Assembly (NCBI GenBank): GCA_025964355.1
Contig: JAOPZB010000074.1
Location: 1 to 45,670 of the forward strand
DNA length: 45,670 bases
DNA from: Solirubrobacterales bacterium
Lineage (GTDB): Bacteria; Actinomycetota; Thermoleophilia; Solirubrobacterales; Solirubrobacteraceae
Direction: 5' to 3'
Positions 34,652 through 44,828 of the stretch are shown in pieces. The position numbers were made by a program, and so were the translations under genes. The notes beneath the pieces were generated by a model. That model saw only the letters and a list, made by a program, of their open reading frames with translations, did no database searches and was not told where the DNA came from. The first letter of the stretch is position 1. The number at the start of each line of letters is the position of its first letter.

Positions 34652-35956
34652 CTACAGGTTCGCGCTGGCCTGCGTGAGCAGCTCGCCGAACTTCTCGAGC
34701 GCCGCGGCACGCCTGGTCGGCACGTGCTCGCTGGGCAGCTCCCTCGGCGTGTAGCCCGCGAGGATGCGCCTGGCGACCGACTGGTGATGGACCTCGTCGG
34801 GGCCGTCGTAGATGCGCGCGGCGCGCGCGTTGCGGTACATCGACTCGAGCGGCATGTCCGTCGAGAACCCGAGCGCACCGTGCACCTGCACGGCGCGGTC
34901 GATCACGTCGTAGAGCACTCGGGCGCCGTGGAACTTGATCATCGAGATCTCCTGGTGAGCCGCGCGGGCGCCCTCCTGGTCGATCTTCCACGCGGTGTAG
35001 AGCGTCATCAGCCGAGCCGACAGCAGCTGTGCGGCCGACTCCGCCACCCACTCCTGGACCGTGCCCTTCTCCGCCAGCGTGGAGCCGTGCGCGCTGCGCG
35101 ACACGGCGCGCTCGCAGAGCATGTCGAAAGCGCGCTGGCCCTGCCCGAGCCAGCGCATGCAGTGCTGGATGCGCCCCGGGCCCAGGCGCCGCTGAGCGAG
35201 GATGAAGCCCGCTCCGCGTTCGCCAAGCAGGTTCTCCGCCGGCACGCGCGCTTCTTCGTAGGCGATTTCGGCGTGGCCGAAGCCGCCGGCGCGGAAGCGT
35301 CCGGGCGCGCCGCTGGGGTCCTCCATCGTCGGCACGTCGCGCACGATCCGCAGCCCGGGAGCATCGGTGGGCACGACCAGCATCGAGGCGCGCTTGTGCG
35401 GGGCGGCGTCCGGATCGGTTACGACCATCGCGATCAGGAAGTCGGCGACCGAGCCGTTGGAGGTGAACCACTTGCAGCCGTCGATCACCCACTCATCCCC
35501 CTCCAGCCGCGCCGTCGTCTGCAGCAGCGTCGGGTCCGAGCCGGCCGTCTGCGGCTCGGTCATCGAGAAGGCGCTCTTGACGCGCCCATCCAGCAGCGGC
35601 TCGAGGAACCGCGCGCGCTGCTCCTCGTTGCCGGTCGCCGCCAGCAGCTCGGCGTTGCCGGCGTCAGGCGCCTGGCTGCCGAATACCGTCGGGCCAAAGG
35701 CCGACCGACCGGTGAGCTCCGCCAATAGCCCCAGCTGCAGGCTGCCATAGCCCTGACCGCCGTGCTCCGGCGGCAGATGCGCAGCCCACAGCCCGTGGTC
35801 CTTGACCTGCTCGCGCAGCGGCTCGAGCACGCGCGCGAGGTCCTCCTCGGGCACGCCCTCGAGCGTCTCCAGCGCATAGACCTCACGCTCCATGAATTCC
35901 CTGGCCCAGTCGAGTCTCGCGGCCAGCTCCGGATCGGTGGCGAACTCCCAGCTCAT
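34652..35956 (-). CDS. Acyl-CoA dehydrogenase, ACAD10/ACAD11-like
   Basis: 434 residues from ATG 35956, overlapping the thiolase stop (ATGA). The full ACAD fold has AAHLPPEHGGQGYG, FSMTEPQTAGSDPT for FAD/substrate, WFTSNG, and RVPAENLLGERGAGF. IYDGPDEVHHQSVARRIL is the C-terminal loop typical of ACAD10/11 homologues; the Asp in DGPDEVH stands where MCAD has its catalytic Glu. In mammals this domain is fused to an APH kinase domain; here the APH is a separate gene at 38020. Such enzymes eliminate phosphate from 4-phosphoryloxyacyl-CoA. The long frame upstream in antisense to the crotonase is not coding. Confidence 0.9.
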   Translation of the reverse strand: MSWEFATDPELAARLDWAREFMEREVYALETLEGVPEEDLARVLEPLREQVKDHGLWAAHLPPEHGGQGYGSLQLGLLAELTGRSAFGPTVFGSQAPDAGNAELLAATGNEEQRARFLEPLLDGRVKSAFSMTEPQTAGSDPTLLQTTARLEGDEWVIDGCKWFTSNGSVADFLIAMVVTDPDAAPHKRASMLVVPTDAPGLRIVRDVPTMEDPSGAPGRFRAGGFGHAEIAYEEARVPAENLLGERGAGFILAQRRLGPGRIQHCMRWLGQGQRAFDMLCERAVSRSAHGSTLAEKGTVQEWVAESAAQLLSARLMTLYTAWKIDQEGARAAHQEISMIKFHGARVLYDVIDRAVQVHGALGFSTDMPLESMYRNARAARIYDGPDEVHHQSVARRILAGYTPRELPSEHVPTRRAAALEKFGELLTQASANL

Positions 35957-37119
35957 GCCAGACGCTCGATCAGCATCGCCATCCCCTGTCCGCCCCCGAT
36001 GCACATCGTCTCCAGGCCGATCGTGGCGTCGCGCTCCTGCAGGTCGTGTATCAGCGTCGTCATGATCCGCGCCCCGGTCATGCCGAAGGGATGGCCCAGC
36101 GCGATCGCGCCGCCGTGGGGATTCAGCTGCTCCTCGACGCTGATGCCAAGCTCGTCGCAGACGGCGAGCACCTGCGCGGCGAACGCCTCGTTGAGCTCGA
36201 CCACGTCGACGTCTGAGATGGTCATGTCCGCGCGCTTGAGCGCGCGGCTGACGGCCTCGATCGGTCCCACTCCCATGATCTCCGGGGAGAGCCCGGACAC
36301 GGCCGAGGACAGGATCCTGGCCTTGGGGGTCATGCCAAGCTCGCCGGCGCGCGACTCCGACATCACCAGCACCGCTGCTGCGCCGTCGTTGAGCGGGCAC
36401 GAGTTGCCGGCCGTCACGCGGCCGTCCTCGCGAAACGCGGGCTTCAGCTCCGCCAGGCGCGCCACCGTGGTGCCCGGGCGAGGGCAGTCGTCGCGCTCCA
36501 TCAGCCCGCCGTCGGGCAACGGCACGGCCGTGACCTCGGCGTCGAAGAAGCCCGAGGCCTGCGCGTCCAGGGCGCGGCTCTGCGACAGGGCCGCGTACTC
36601 GTCCATGCGCTCGCGCGAGATGCCCCACCGGTCGGCCACGTTCTCCGCCGTCAGCCCCATGGAGATGTACATGTCGTTGACGTAGTCCGAGCGCGCCCGG
36701 TCGCTGAAGCGCGGGTTCATGTCGCCCTCCTCGAAGTCGCGCCCCGCGACGCGGCTCACGCACTCGACGCCGGCTGCGATGAAGGTGTCGCCTTCGCCCG
36801 CCGCAATCGCGTGGTGCGCCATGCGGATCGCCTGCAGCGACGAGGCGCAGAAGCGGTTGACGGTGGTTCCCGCAACGGTGTCCGGCAGGCCCCCGAGAGC
36901 GCCGATCAGCCTGCCCAGGTTCATCGCCTGCTCGCCGGCCTCGCAGGCCGTGCCGCAGATGACGTCCTCGACCTCCGCCGGGTCCAGGCCCGGAACCTTC
37001 TCCAGCAGGGCGCGCACCGCGAAGCCGCCGAGATCGTCCGAGCGCACCCCCGTCAGCGAGCCCTTGAACGCGCGGCCGATCGGGGTACGGGCCGTCTCCA
37101 CGATCACGGTGCCGGTCAC
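35953..37119 (-). CDS. Acetyl-CoA acetyltransferase / 3-ketoacyl-CoA thiolase
   Basis: 388 residues with all thiolase residues: the acylated Cys in VNRFCASSLQAI (about residue 90), VVELNEAFAAQVLAV, NPHGGAIALGHPFGMTGARI with the His, and the second Cys in METMCIGGGQGMAM-like ETMCIGGGQGMAM. It cleaves 3-ketoacyl-CoA to acetyl-CoA (or propionyl-CoA) at the end of beta-oxidation. It is first in a two-gene operon with the ACAD10/11-like gene and divergent from the crotonase operon; the 94-base gap holds operator site 2. Confidence 0.94.
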   Translation of the reverse strand: MTGTVIVETARTPIGRAFKGSLTGVRSDDLGGFAVRALLEKVPGLDPAEVEDVICGTACEAGEQAMNLGRLIGALGGLPDTVAGTTVNRFCASSLQAIRMAHHAIAAGEGDTFIAAGVECVSRVAGRDFEEGDMNPRFSDRARSDYVNDMYISMGLTAENVADRWGISRERMDEYAALSQSRALDAQASGFFDAEVTAVPLPDGGLMERDDCPRPGTTVARLAELKPAFREDGRVTAGNSCPLNDGAAAVLVMSESRAGELGMTPKARILSSAVSGLSPEIMGVGPIEAVSRALKRADMTISDVDVVELNEAFAAQVLAVCDELGISVEEQLNPHGGAIALGHPFGMTGARIMTTLIHDLQERDATIGLETMCIGGGQGMAMLIERLA

Positions 37120-37151
37120 AGCTCAAGCATCCATGCCGATCCGCGCCGCGG

Positions 37152-37180
37152 CCAGCCGTTTCTCCACACAGAACACGGTT
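37152..37180. promoter_or_regulatory. Candidate IclR operator, site 2 (thiolase/crotonase gap)
   Basis: Read on the minus strand it is AACCGTG-TTCT-N6-AGAA-ACGGCTGG. This shares 7/7, 4/4 and 4/4 bases of the conserved blocks with site 1 at 31849, and 5 of 8 in the right flank. AACCGT and ACGGCT make it nearly palindromic. It sits between two divergent catabolic operons. Confidence 0.5.
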
Positions 37181-37213
37181 GCCAGTGCCGTCGCGCGCAC
37201 GCACGATGAGCGC

Positions 37214-38020
37214 ATGGGACTGGACGGCTCCGCCTACTCCTTCTTCGACGTGCAGGTGCGTGACGGGATCGCGTTCGTGACAATCAACCGACCGGAGCGC
37301 ATGAACGCGTGTGGCGCCGAGGACCACGGCGAGTTCGCGGCCGTGCTGCGCGACATCGCCTCGGATCCGGATGTGATCGTGGCGGTGCTCCACGGCGCCG
37401 GCAAGGCATTCTCGGTCGGCGCAACCTATGAATGGATGGACGAACTGACGCGAGACCCGCAGATGCTGGTCGAGCTGCAGGACCAGGTGCGCGAGCTGGT
37501 GCGCGCGCACATCGACCTCGACAAGCCTGTGGTCGCGGCGGTCAACGGCGTCGCAACCGGCTCCGGTCTGATGTTCGCGCTGCTCTCGGACTACGTGATC
37601 ATGGAGGAGCAGGCCAAACTGGCCGACGGCCACGTGCGGGCTGCGCTGGCGGCGGGCGACGGCGGCACTCTGATCTGGCCGCTGGCCACGGGAATCACGC
37701 GCGCCAAGCGCTACCTGCTGACCGGCGACTGGATCGAGGCGCACGAGGCCGAGCGCATCGGCCTGGTCACCGAGGTCGTTGCGACCGGCACCTCTCTGGC
37801 GAGGGCCACGGCGGTCGCCGAGCGTTTCAGCGTCATGCCGCAGATGGCCGTCAGGGCCAGCAAGCGCGCGATCAACCAGTGGCTGTCCGTCGGCATGGCC
37901 ACGAGCTTCGACTACGCGGCCGCCCTGGAGATGCAGACCTTCTCGCTCGGGGGGGAGGAGGTGCGCGCGGCGGTGGCGATGCTGCGCAACGGGCAGACGC
38001 CGCCCGGCGGCGAGATCTGA
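37214..38020 (+). CDS. Crotonase-superfamily protein (enoyl-CoA hydratase/isomerase-like)
   Basis: 268 residues from ATG 37214. Crotonase fold: VTINRPERMNACG, FSVGATYEWMDE (first oxyanion loop) and AVNGVATGSGLMFALLSDYV (second). Aligned to rat hydratase, Glu144 is replaced by Met (GSGLMF) and Glu164 by His (ADGHVRAAL). Classical hydration is therefore unlikely, and isomerase, hydrolase or C-C lyase activity is possible. It is the first of five coupled genes; its TGA shares an A with the ATG of the APH gene. Confidence 0.88.
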   Translation: MGLDGSAYSFFDVQVRDGIAFVTINRPERMNACGAEDHGEFAAVLRDIASDPDVIVAVLHGAGKAFSVGATYEWMDELTRDPQMLVELQDQVRELVRAHIDLDKPVVAAVNGVATGSGLMFALLSDYVIMEEQAKLADGHVRAALAAGDGGTLIWPLATGITRAKRYLLTGDWIEAHEAERIGLVTEVVATGTSLARATAVAERFSVMPQMAVRASKRAINQWLSVGMATSFDYAAALEMQTFSLGGEEVRAAVAMLRNGQTPPGGEI

Positions 38021-39078
38021 TGGGGGGCGCCGCGCAGGCCCGCCCCGCCGACGACCCCACCCAGGCACAGATCCTGCCGGGGCTCGACCTGGGTCGGCTG
38101 CGGCCGTGGCTGCAGTCGCGCCTTGATCTCGCAGACGGGGCACTCGACGCCGAGATCATCTCCGGCGGGCGTTCGAACCTCACCTTCCGCCTGCACTCGG
38201 GTCAGCAGCAGTGGATACTGCGCCGCCCACCGCTCGGGCCCCTGCTGCCGAAGGCCCACAGCATGCACCGCGAGTACCTCGTGCTGCACGGTCTCGCCGC
38301 CGGCGATGTGCCCACGCCGACGGTGCTCGCGATGTGCGAGGACGAGCAGGTGATCGGCGTGCCCTTCTACGTGATGGAGCTCGTGCCCGGCCGCGTCCTG
38401 CGAGCTCCCGAGGAAGTCGACCTGACCGCCTCGCAGGCCGACGCCTGCGCCACCGGCCTGGTTCGCACGCTGGCGCGCCTGCACCTGTTCGACTACGAGC
38501 GCGCCGGCCTCGGCCGCCTGGGCCGCCCGCAGGGCTACACCGAGCGCCAGGTCGCGCGCTGGCATGGCCAGCTGGAGGCAGTCCGGGTGCGCTCCCTGCC
38601 CGCACTCGACGAGCTCGGCCGCCGCCTGAACACCGGAATGCCGCGCGCGCGGCACAGCTCGCTGCTGCACGGCGACTACCGCATCGACAACGTGATCCTC
38701 GACGAGCGCGACCCTGGACGCATCCGCGCGGTGCTCGACTGGGAGATGGCCACGCTCGGCGATCCGATGGCCGACCTGGGGATGCTGCTGATGTACTGGG
38801 GCGAGCCCGGAGAGGTGTTTGCATCGCCTGTGCACGAGATCCCGGCGCGCGCCGGCTTTCCCACGCGCGCGCAAGCGGTGGAGCTGTACGCGCGCGAGAC
38901 AGGCTGGGATCTGGAGGGCCTCGACTTCTTCGTTGCGCTCGCCTACTTCAAGCTCGCCGTCATCGTCGAGGGCATCCACGCCCGCCACCTGAACGGACTG
39001 ACCGTCGGCGAGGGCTTCGAGCGGATCTCCGAGATCGCGCCGGTGCTGGCCGAGCAGGGGCTGGAGGCCCTGCGATGA
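38020..39078 (+). CDS. APH-fold (aminoglycoside-phosphotransferase-like) kinase, ACAD10/11/LvaA-type
   Basis: 352 residues from ATG 38020. The kinase fold has SGGRSNLTFRL as glycine-rich loop, LRRPPLGPLLPKAHSMHREY with the Lys/Glu pair, VPFYVMELVPGRVL at the hinge, catalytic SLLHGDYRIDNVI, and metal-binding LDWEMATLGDPMADLG (in pieces). This APH subgroup is found with ACADs. In Pseudomonas, LvaA phosphorylates the 4-hydroxyl of 4-hydroxyvaleryl-CoA, and in vertebrates the domain is fused to ACAD10/11. Antibiotic resistance is improbable in this context. Coupled to the crotonase (TGATG) and the next ACAD (ATGA). Confidence 0.93.
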   Translation: MGGAAQARPADDPTQAQILPGLDLGRLRPWLQSRLDLADGALDAEIISGGRSNLTFRLHSGQQQWILRRPPLGPLLPKAHSMHREYLVLHGLAAGDVPTPTVLAMCEDEQVIGVPFYVMELVPGRVLRAPEEVDLTASQADACATGLVRTLARLHLFDYERAGLGRLGRPQGYTERQVARWHGQLEAVRVRSLPALDELGRRLNTGMPRARHSSLLHGDYRIDNVILDERDPGRIRAVLDWEMATLGDPMADLGMLLMYWGEPGEVFASPVHEIPARAGFPTRAQAVELYARETGWDLEGLDFFVALAYFKLAVIVEGIHARHLNGLTVGEGFERISEIAPVLAEQGLEALR

Positions 39079-40223
39079 TCCTCGACTCCTTTCCCTCACC
39101 CACGCTGAGCTTCGGCGAGGCGGAGAGCGAGCTGCGCGAGCGACTGCGCGACTGGATCGCCGCAAACGATCCGGGAGAGGTGCCCGAGGACTACGAGGAG
39201 CGCCTGCGCAGCGGCGTGCGCTGGCAGGCGGCGCTGAACGACGCCGGGTTCATCGGACTGTCGTGGCCGCGCGAGTACGGTGGCCACGGCCTGGGCCTGG
39301 CCGCCGAGGCGGTCCTGGCCGAGCAGATGGCCACCTCGGGGCAGCCCGAGCTGATCAACCGCATCGGCGTCTACATGATCGGCCCCACCATGATGGACAT
39401 GGACACCGAGGAGCATCGCCGCCGGTTCTTGCCCGGCATGCTCGACGCCAGCGAGTTGTGGTGCCAGGGGTTCTCCGAGCCCGATGCCGGCTCGGACCTC
39501 GCCGCCGTGCGCACGAGCGGGAGGGTTGACGGGGACGATCTGGTGATCAACGGGCAGAAGGTCTGGACCAGTCGCGCGCACATCGCGCGCTGGTGCGCTG
39601 CCCTGGTGCGCACAGAGCCAGGCTCGCAGCGTCACACCGGGCTGTCGATGGCGATCGTGGACATGGGTGCGCCTGGCATCACCGTGCGCGCCCTCCCGCA
39701 GATCCTCGGCGAGCCGCACTTCAACGAGGTGTTCTTCGACGACGTCCGCGTGCCCGCGGAGGACCTGATCGGCCGTCCGGGAGACGGCTGGCGCGTGGCG
39801 ATGCAGATGCTCTCCTACGAGCGCGGCCTGTTCGTCCTGGAGCGCCAGATCCGCCTGCGCCAGCGCCTCGACGAGCTGGCCGACCGTCTCGACCGCCAAG
39901 ACGCTAGCGTCGAGGAGCGCGTGGGCCGTGTCCGCTGCGAACTGGACCTGCTGCAGGCCCAGGCATATCGCACGCTCGCCGCGCAGCGGGACGGTACGCT
40001 GCGAAGCGGCGCCACGTCCGTAGACAAGCTGCTGCTCTCCCACGTCTACCAGGAGCTGTTCGCGCTGGGTGCCGACGTGCTCGGGCCCGAGGTCGCGCTG
40101 GGCCTGAACGACTGGACGCACGACCTGCTGGAGTCGCGCGCCGTGAGCATCTACGGCGGCAGCACCGAGATCCAGCACGGGATCGTGGCACGCCAGCTGC
40201 TGGGCATCAGCGAGGCCCGATGA
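39075..40223 (+). CDS. Acyl-CoA dehydrogenase subunit, alpha-like, of a two-subunit pair
   Basis: 382 residues from ATG 39075. It keeps FIGLSWPREYGGHGLGLA, the FAD/substrate stretch WCQGFSEPDAGSDLAAVRTSG, WTSRAHIA, RVPAEDLIGRPGDGW, and the end SIYGGSTEIQHGIVARQLLG. The R-x-x-FG-x-x-I/Q motif of single-gene ACADs, normally in the C-terminal helical domain, is absent. The next gene has it. Paired genes of this type form alpha2beta2 dehydrogenases in sterol and side-chain catabolism in actinobacteria. Overlaps both neighbours by ATGA. Confidence 0.9.
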   Translation: MILDSFPSPTLSFGEAESELRERLRDWIAANDPGEVPEDYEERLRSGVRWQAALNDAGFIGLSWPREYGGHGLGLAAEAVLAEQMATSGQPELINRIGVYMIGPTMMDMDTEEHRRRFLPGMLDASELWCQGFSEPDAGSDLAAVRTSGRVDGDDLVINGQKVWTSRAHIARWCAALVRTEPGSQRHTGLSMAIVDMGAPGITVRALPQILGEPHFNEVFFDDVRVPAEDLIGRPGDGWRVAMQMLSYERGLFVLERQIRLRQRLDELADRLDRQDASVEERVGRVRCELDLLQAQAYRTLAAQRDGTLRSGATSVDKLLLSHVYQELFALGADVLGPEVALGLNDWTHDLLESRAVSIYGGSTEIQHGIVARQLLGISEAR

Positions 40224-41287
40224 GCGCCGCCGCGGCCGACGAGCTGGAGCTGGCGCGCTCGTTCGATGTGGCGCTGGCGGCAATCCTCGCGATCCCTCGC
40301 CTGCTGGAGAACGTCGAGGCCGATGACCACCTCGCCGCGGACTCGCAACGCGCGCTGCTGGGGCTGGCCTGGAGCGCGATCGCCGTCGAGGAGTCCGATG
40401 GCGGCCTGGGGTTGCCGGTGCGCACACGGGCGCGGCTTTCGGCGGTCGCGGGCCGACGGCTGCTGCCCGTGGCAATGCGCGGCGAGGCGTTCGTGCTGGC
40501 GCCGGCGCTGGCGGCGCTGGCGCGCCAGGGCGATGACGTTGCCGGCGTCCAGCTCGAGCGACTGCTCGTCGGCGATCTGCGGGGCGCCGTGGCCGTCGCC
40601 GCCGACCTGAGCGCCGGCTCCGAGCCGGCCGCGGAGGCGCTCTACGCACACGTGCCGCCGGCCGCCGAGCTGCTCGCCTGTGTCGGCGACGACTGGGCGA
40701 TCGTGGCGGATCTCGACAGCGTGGAGCTGGAGCCCATGCACGGGCTCGACGCGGGCCAGGGATTGGCACGCGTGCTCGTGCCCGCCGGCGGCCTCGCCGG
40801 CAGGCGTGTTCCCGCGGAGACGGTGGCGGGGCTGCGGCGCAACTGGCTGCTGGCGCTCGTCAGCGAGTGCTACGGCGCCGGGCTGCGCGTGTTGGAGCTG
40901 TCCGTCGAATACGCCCGGCAGCGGGAGCAGTTCGGCCAGAAGATCGCGAGCTTCCAGGCGGTTTCGCATACGCTGGCGCGCATGGCGGTGGAGCTGGAGG
41001 CGGCCGACGCCGGGATCGGCGCTCTGTGCGCTGCATGGGACGCGCCCGCTCTGCCGGGCGAGGCCATCGAGCTGGCCCTCGCCCACGCGGTCCCCGCCGC
41101 CGCGCGCTCGGCTTGCGAGTCGGCGATCCAGGTCCACGGCGGCGTCGGCTTCAGCTGGGAGCTGGGACTGCACCTGTACTACCGCCGCGTGCTTGGCATT
41201 CAGTACCTGCTCGGCGGCGACGCCGCTACCGCGCAGGCGGCCGGCGCCGCGTATCTCCGCGAGCGTAGGCAGGTGGCGCATGGCTGA
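40220..41287 (+). CDS. Acyl-CoA dehydrogenase subunit, beta-like, of a two-subunit pair
   Basis: 355 residues from ATG 40220. The N-terminal half is degenerate: ALLGLAWSAIAVEESDGGLGLP is recognisable but no SEPxAGSD-type FAD loop follows. The C-terminal half is strong: EYARQREQFGQKIASFQAVSHTLARM, IQVHGGVGFSWELGLHLYYRRVLG (in pieces). It therefore supplies the Arg/FG FAD-contact motif missing in the partner. It overlaps the partner by ATGA and the next crotonase by eight bases. Confidence 0.88.
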   Translation: MSAAAADELELARSFDVALAAILAIPRLLENVEADDHLAADSQRALLGLAWSAIAVEESDGGLGLPVRTRARLSAVAGRRLLPVAMRGEAFVLAPALAALARQGDDVAGVQLERLLVGDLRGAVAVAADLSAGSEPAAEALYAHVPPAAELLACVGDDWAIVADLDSVELEPMHGLDAGQGLARVLVPAGGLAGRRVPAETVAGLRRNWLLALVSECYGAGLRVLELSVEYARQREQFGQKIASFQAVSHTLARMAVELEAADAGIGALCAAWDAPALPGEAIELALAHAVPAAARSACESAIQVHGGVGFSWELGLHLYYRRVLGIQYLLGGDAATAQAAGAAYLRERRQVAHG

Positions 41288-42110
41288 GCCCGAGGCCGGC
41301 GGGGAGCCCGCCGTGCTGGTCGAGGACCGCGGCGAGGTTCGCTGGGTGCTGCTCAACCGGCCCGCGGCGCGCAACGCGCAGAATGCCGCGATGCTCGCCG
41401 AGCTGGCGAGCGTGCTGGAGCGGACAACCCGCGAGCCCACCCCGCGGGCGCTCGTGCTCGGCGGCGTCGGGCCGAGCTTCTCGGCGGGGCACGACCTCAA
41501 GGAGTCGACGTTCAACCCCGTCTATCGCGCCAACAACGAGACGGTCGAGGGGCGCCTGTGGCAGGAGCTCGAGCTGTTCGTGCGCCCGATCGAGCTGCTT
41601 CGCGGCCTGCCGATGCCGACGATCTGCCGGGTGCAGGGTCACTGCATCGCCGCCTCGCTGATGCTCGTCGGCGCCGTCGACCTGGTCGTGGCCGGGGCCG
41701 ACGCACGCTTCTCCTCGGCGGTCACGCGCGACATGGGGGCTGCAGACGTGGAGGTACCCTCGCTGGCGTGGGCGCTCGGCGACAGGCGCGCCAAGCAGAT
41801 GATCTGGTGCAGCGAAGAGATCGGCGCCGAGGAGGCGCTGCGCCTTGGACTCGTCAACTGGGTGGTGGACGTCGATGCGCTCGACGCCAAGGTCGAGGAG
41901 GTGGTCACCGAGCTGCTGGACGTGCCGCGTGAGGCGCTCGCGCTGTCCAAGCTCAGCTTCCGCTTCATGGACGACCGCCGGGGACGCGTCGACGCGGAGG
42001 CCTACCACTACCTCGCCCACCAGCTCAGCCATCACACCAGCGACGCCGTGGCGCTGCTGCGCGCGCGGGTCTCCGAACTGGAGGCCCGGCTCGGCCCCCC
42101 GGCCGGCTGA
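41280..42110 (+). CDS. Crotonase-superfamily protein, second copy
   Basis: 276 residues from ATG 41280. The fold is shown by VLLNRPAARNAQNAAML, FSAGHDLKEST and VQGHCIAASLMLVGAVDLVVAG. Aligned to rat enoyl-CoA hydratase, the Glu144 position is Met (AASLML) and the Glu164 position Val (FSSAVTRDMG), so both acid/base residues are missing. An insert LWQELELFVRPIELLRGLP follows the first oxyanion loop. Function may be isomerase, dehalogenase-like or thioester hydrolysis; the context says acyl-CoA. It is the last gene of the five-gene operon, convergent with the ligase. Confidence 0.87.
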   Translation: MAEPEAGGEPAVLVEDRGEVRWVLLNRPAARNAQNAAMLAELASVLERTTREPTPRALVLGGVGPSFSAGHDLKESTFNPVYRANNETVEGRLWQELELFVRPIELLRGLPMPTICRVQGHCIAASLMLVGAVDLVVAGADARFSSAVTRDMGAADVEVPSLAWALGDRRAKQMIWCSEEIGAEEALRLGLVNWVVDVDALDAKVEEVVTELLDVPREALALSKLSFRFMDDRRGRVDAEAYHYLAHQLSHHTSDAVALLRARVSELEARLGPPAG

Positions 42111-42136
42111 GAGCGAGCCCGCCGGAGCGCCCGGGA

Positions 42137-42154
42137 GCCCCGCGCACCCGGGGC
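42137..42154. terminator. Candidate bidirectional terminator hairpin
   Basis: GCCCCG-N6-CGGGGC, a perfect GC stem, lies in the 56-base gap between the convergent crotonase and ligase genes. No T-run follows, which is common in high-GC actinobacteria. Confidence 0.45.
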
Positions 42155-42166
42155 GGAGAGCGGCTC

Positions 42167-43858
<1,692 letters not shown>

Positions 43859-43956
43859 TACATCCTCGATGAGCGGTGACAGACTGCGGCCCAGAGGACG
43901 TATCAGAGGATCGAACAAGCAACATTGTACAGGCAGCAAGCAACCGAGGAGGTCGG

Positions 43957-44760
43957 GTGACAGCAGACGGGGACCGCCAACCCGAGGAGGGCCCGAGCAG
44001 TCCGTTTTCGCTCGACGGCCGAGGCGCGCTCGTGACGGGCGGCAACGGCGGAATAGGCCTTGCGCTCGCGCGGGGTCTGGCCCAAGCCGGGGCGGACGTG
44101 GCGATCTGGGGCACGAGCGCAGATAAGAACGCGCGCGCCCTGCAGGAGCTCGAGGCGCTCGGCGTGCGCGCCCACGCGCACGTCTGCGACGTATCCGACG
44201 AGGGCGCCGTCGAGGATGCATTCGCCGCGACCGTCGCCGCGCTCGGACGCGTGGACGCCTGCTTCGCCAATGCCGGCATGGGCGGCACGCCGGCCGCCTT
44301 CGCCAAGCAGTCGCTGTCGGAGTGGCGCCGGGTGATGGCCGTCAACCTCGACGGCACCTTCCTCACGCTCCGCGCCGCCGCGCGGCACATGATCGAGCGC
44401 GGAGAGGGCGGCAGCCTGGTCGCAACCTCCTCGCTCACGGCGATCGAGGCGGCGCCGCGCTCGCAGCACTACGCGGCCAGCAAGGCCGGCGTCATCGCGC
44501 TCGTGAAGACCCTCGCAGTGGAGCTCGCCCGCCACCAGATCCGCGCCAACGCGCTGATGCCCGGGTGGGTCGAGACGGATCTGACGCGCCCGTTGCTCGC
44601 GAGCGAGGTGGCGGCCGAGCACATCATTCCCCGCATCCCCCTGCGCCGCCCGGCGCAGCCCGAGGACCTGGCGGCCGCCGCCGTGTACCTGGCCGCCGAC
44701 GGCTCTCGCTACCACACCGGCGACGTGTTGGTGATCGATGGTGGCTACCGGCTGTTCTAG
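43957..44760 (+). CDS. Short-chain dehydrogenase/reductase (SDR)
   Basis: 267 residues from GTG 43957, behind GAGGAGG four bases upstream, preferred over ATG 43876, which lies in the divergent promoter gap. Classical SDR: TGGNGGIGLALARGL, CDVSDE, FANAGMGG, TSSLTAIEAAPRSQHYAASKAG (Ser, YAASK) and PGWVETDL. It lacks the GQGRAH signature of the two mycofactocin-type copies, so it likely uses free NAD(P). It is similar to 3-ketoacyl-ACP reductase or gluconate-dehydrogenase-type SDRs and would act on a hydroxy- or ketoacyl intermediate. Divergent from the ligase. Confidence 0.9.
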   Translation: MTADGDRQPEEGPSSPFSLDGRGALVTGGNGGIGLALARGLAQAGADVAIWGTSADKNARALQELEALGVRAHAHVCDVSDEGAVEDAFAATVAALGRVDACFANAGMGGTPAAFAKQSLSEWRRVMAVNLDGTFLTLRAAARHMIERGEGGSLVATSSLTAIEAAPRSQHYAASKAGVIALVKTLAVELARHQIRANALMPGWVETDLTRPLLASEVAAEHIIPRIPLRRPAQPEDLAAAAVYLAADGSRYHTGDVLVIDGGYRLF

Positions 44761-44828
44761 CGGCGTCCCCTGCGCGACACTCAAGCGATGACGCGCTCAG
44801 CGCAAGCGAACACGGCGGCGCCCGACCG

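Noticed and set aside
34241-35728. Long plus-strand frame from 34223 across the second SDR and the ACAD gene
   Set aside because: It overlaps two confident genes on both strands, and its translation is Arg/Gly/Ala-rich without a recognisable fold.
35957-38143. Very long minus-strand open frame continuing upstream of the ACAD10/11-like gene, antisense to the thiolase/crotonase region
   Set aside because: It overlaps the well-supported thiolase in another frame and the crotonase in antisense, has Arg/Gly/His-rich translation without motifs, and is typical of stop-poor GC-rich DNA. The real start is ATG 35956.
38020-39078. Aminoglycoside resistance by the APH-fold protein
   Set aside because: Context (ACADs, crotonases, ligase) and the ACAD-associated subgroup motifs point to an acyl-CoA hydroxyl kinase instead.
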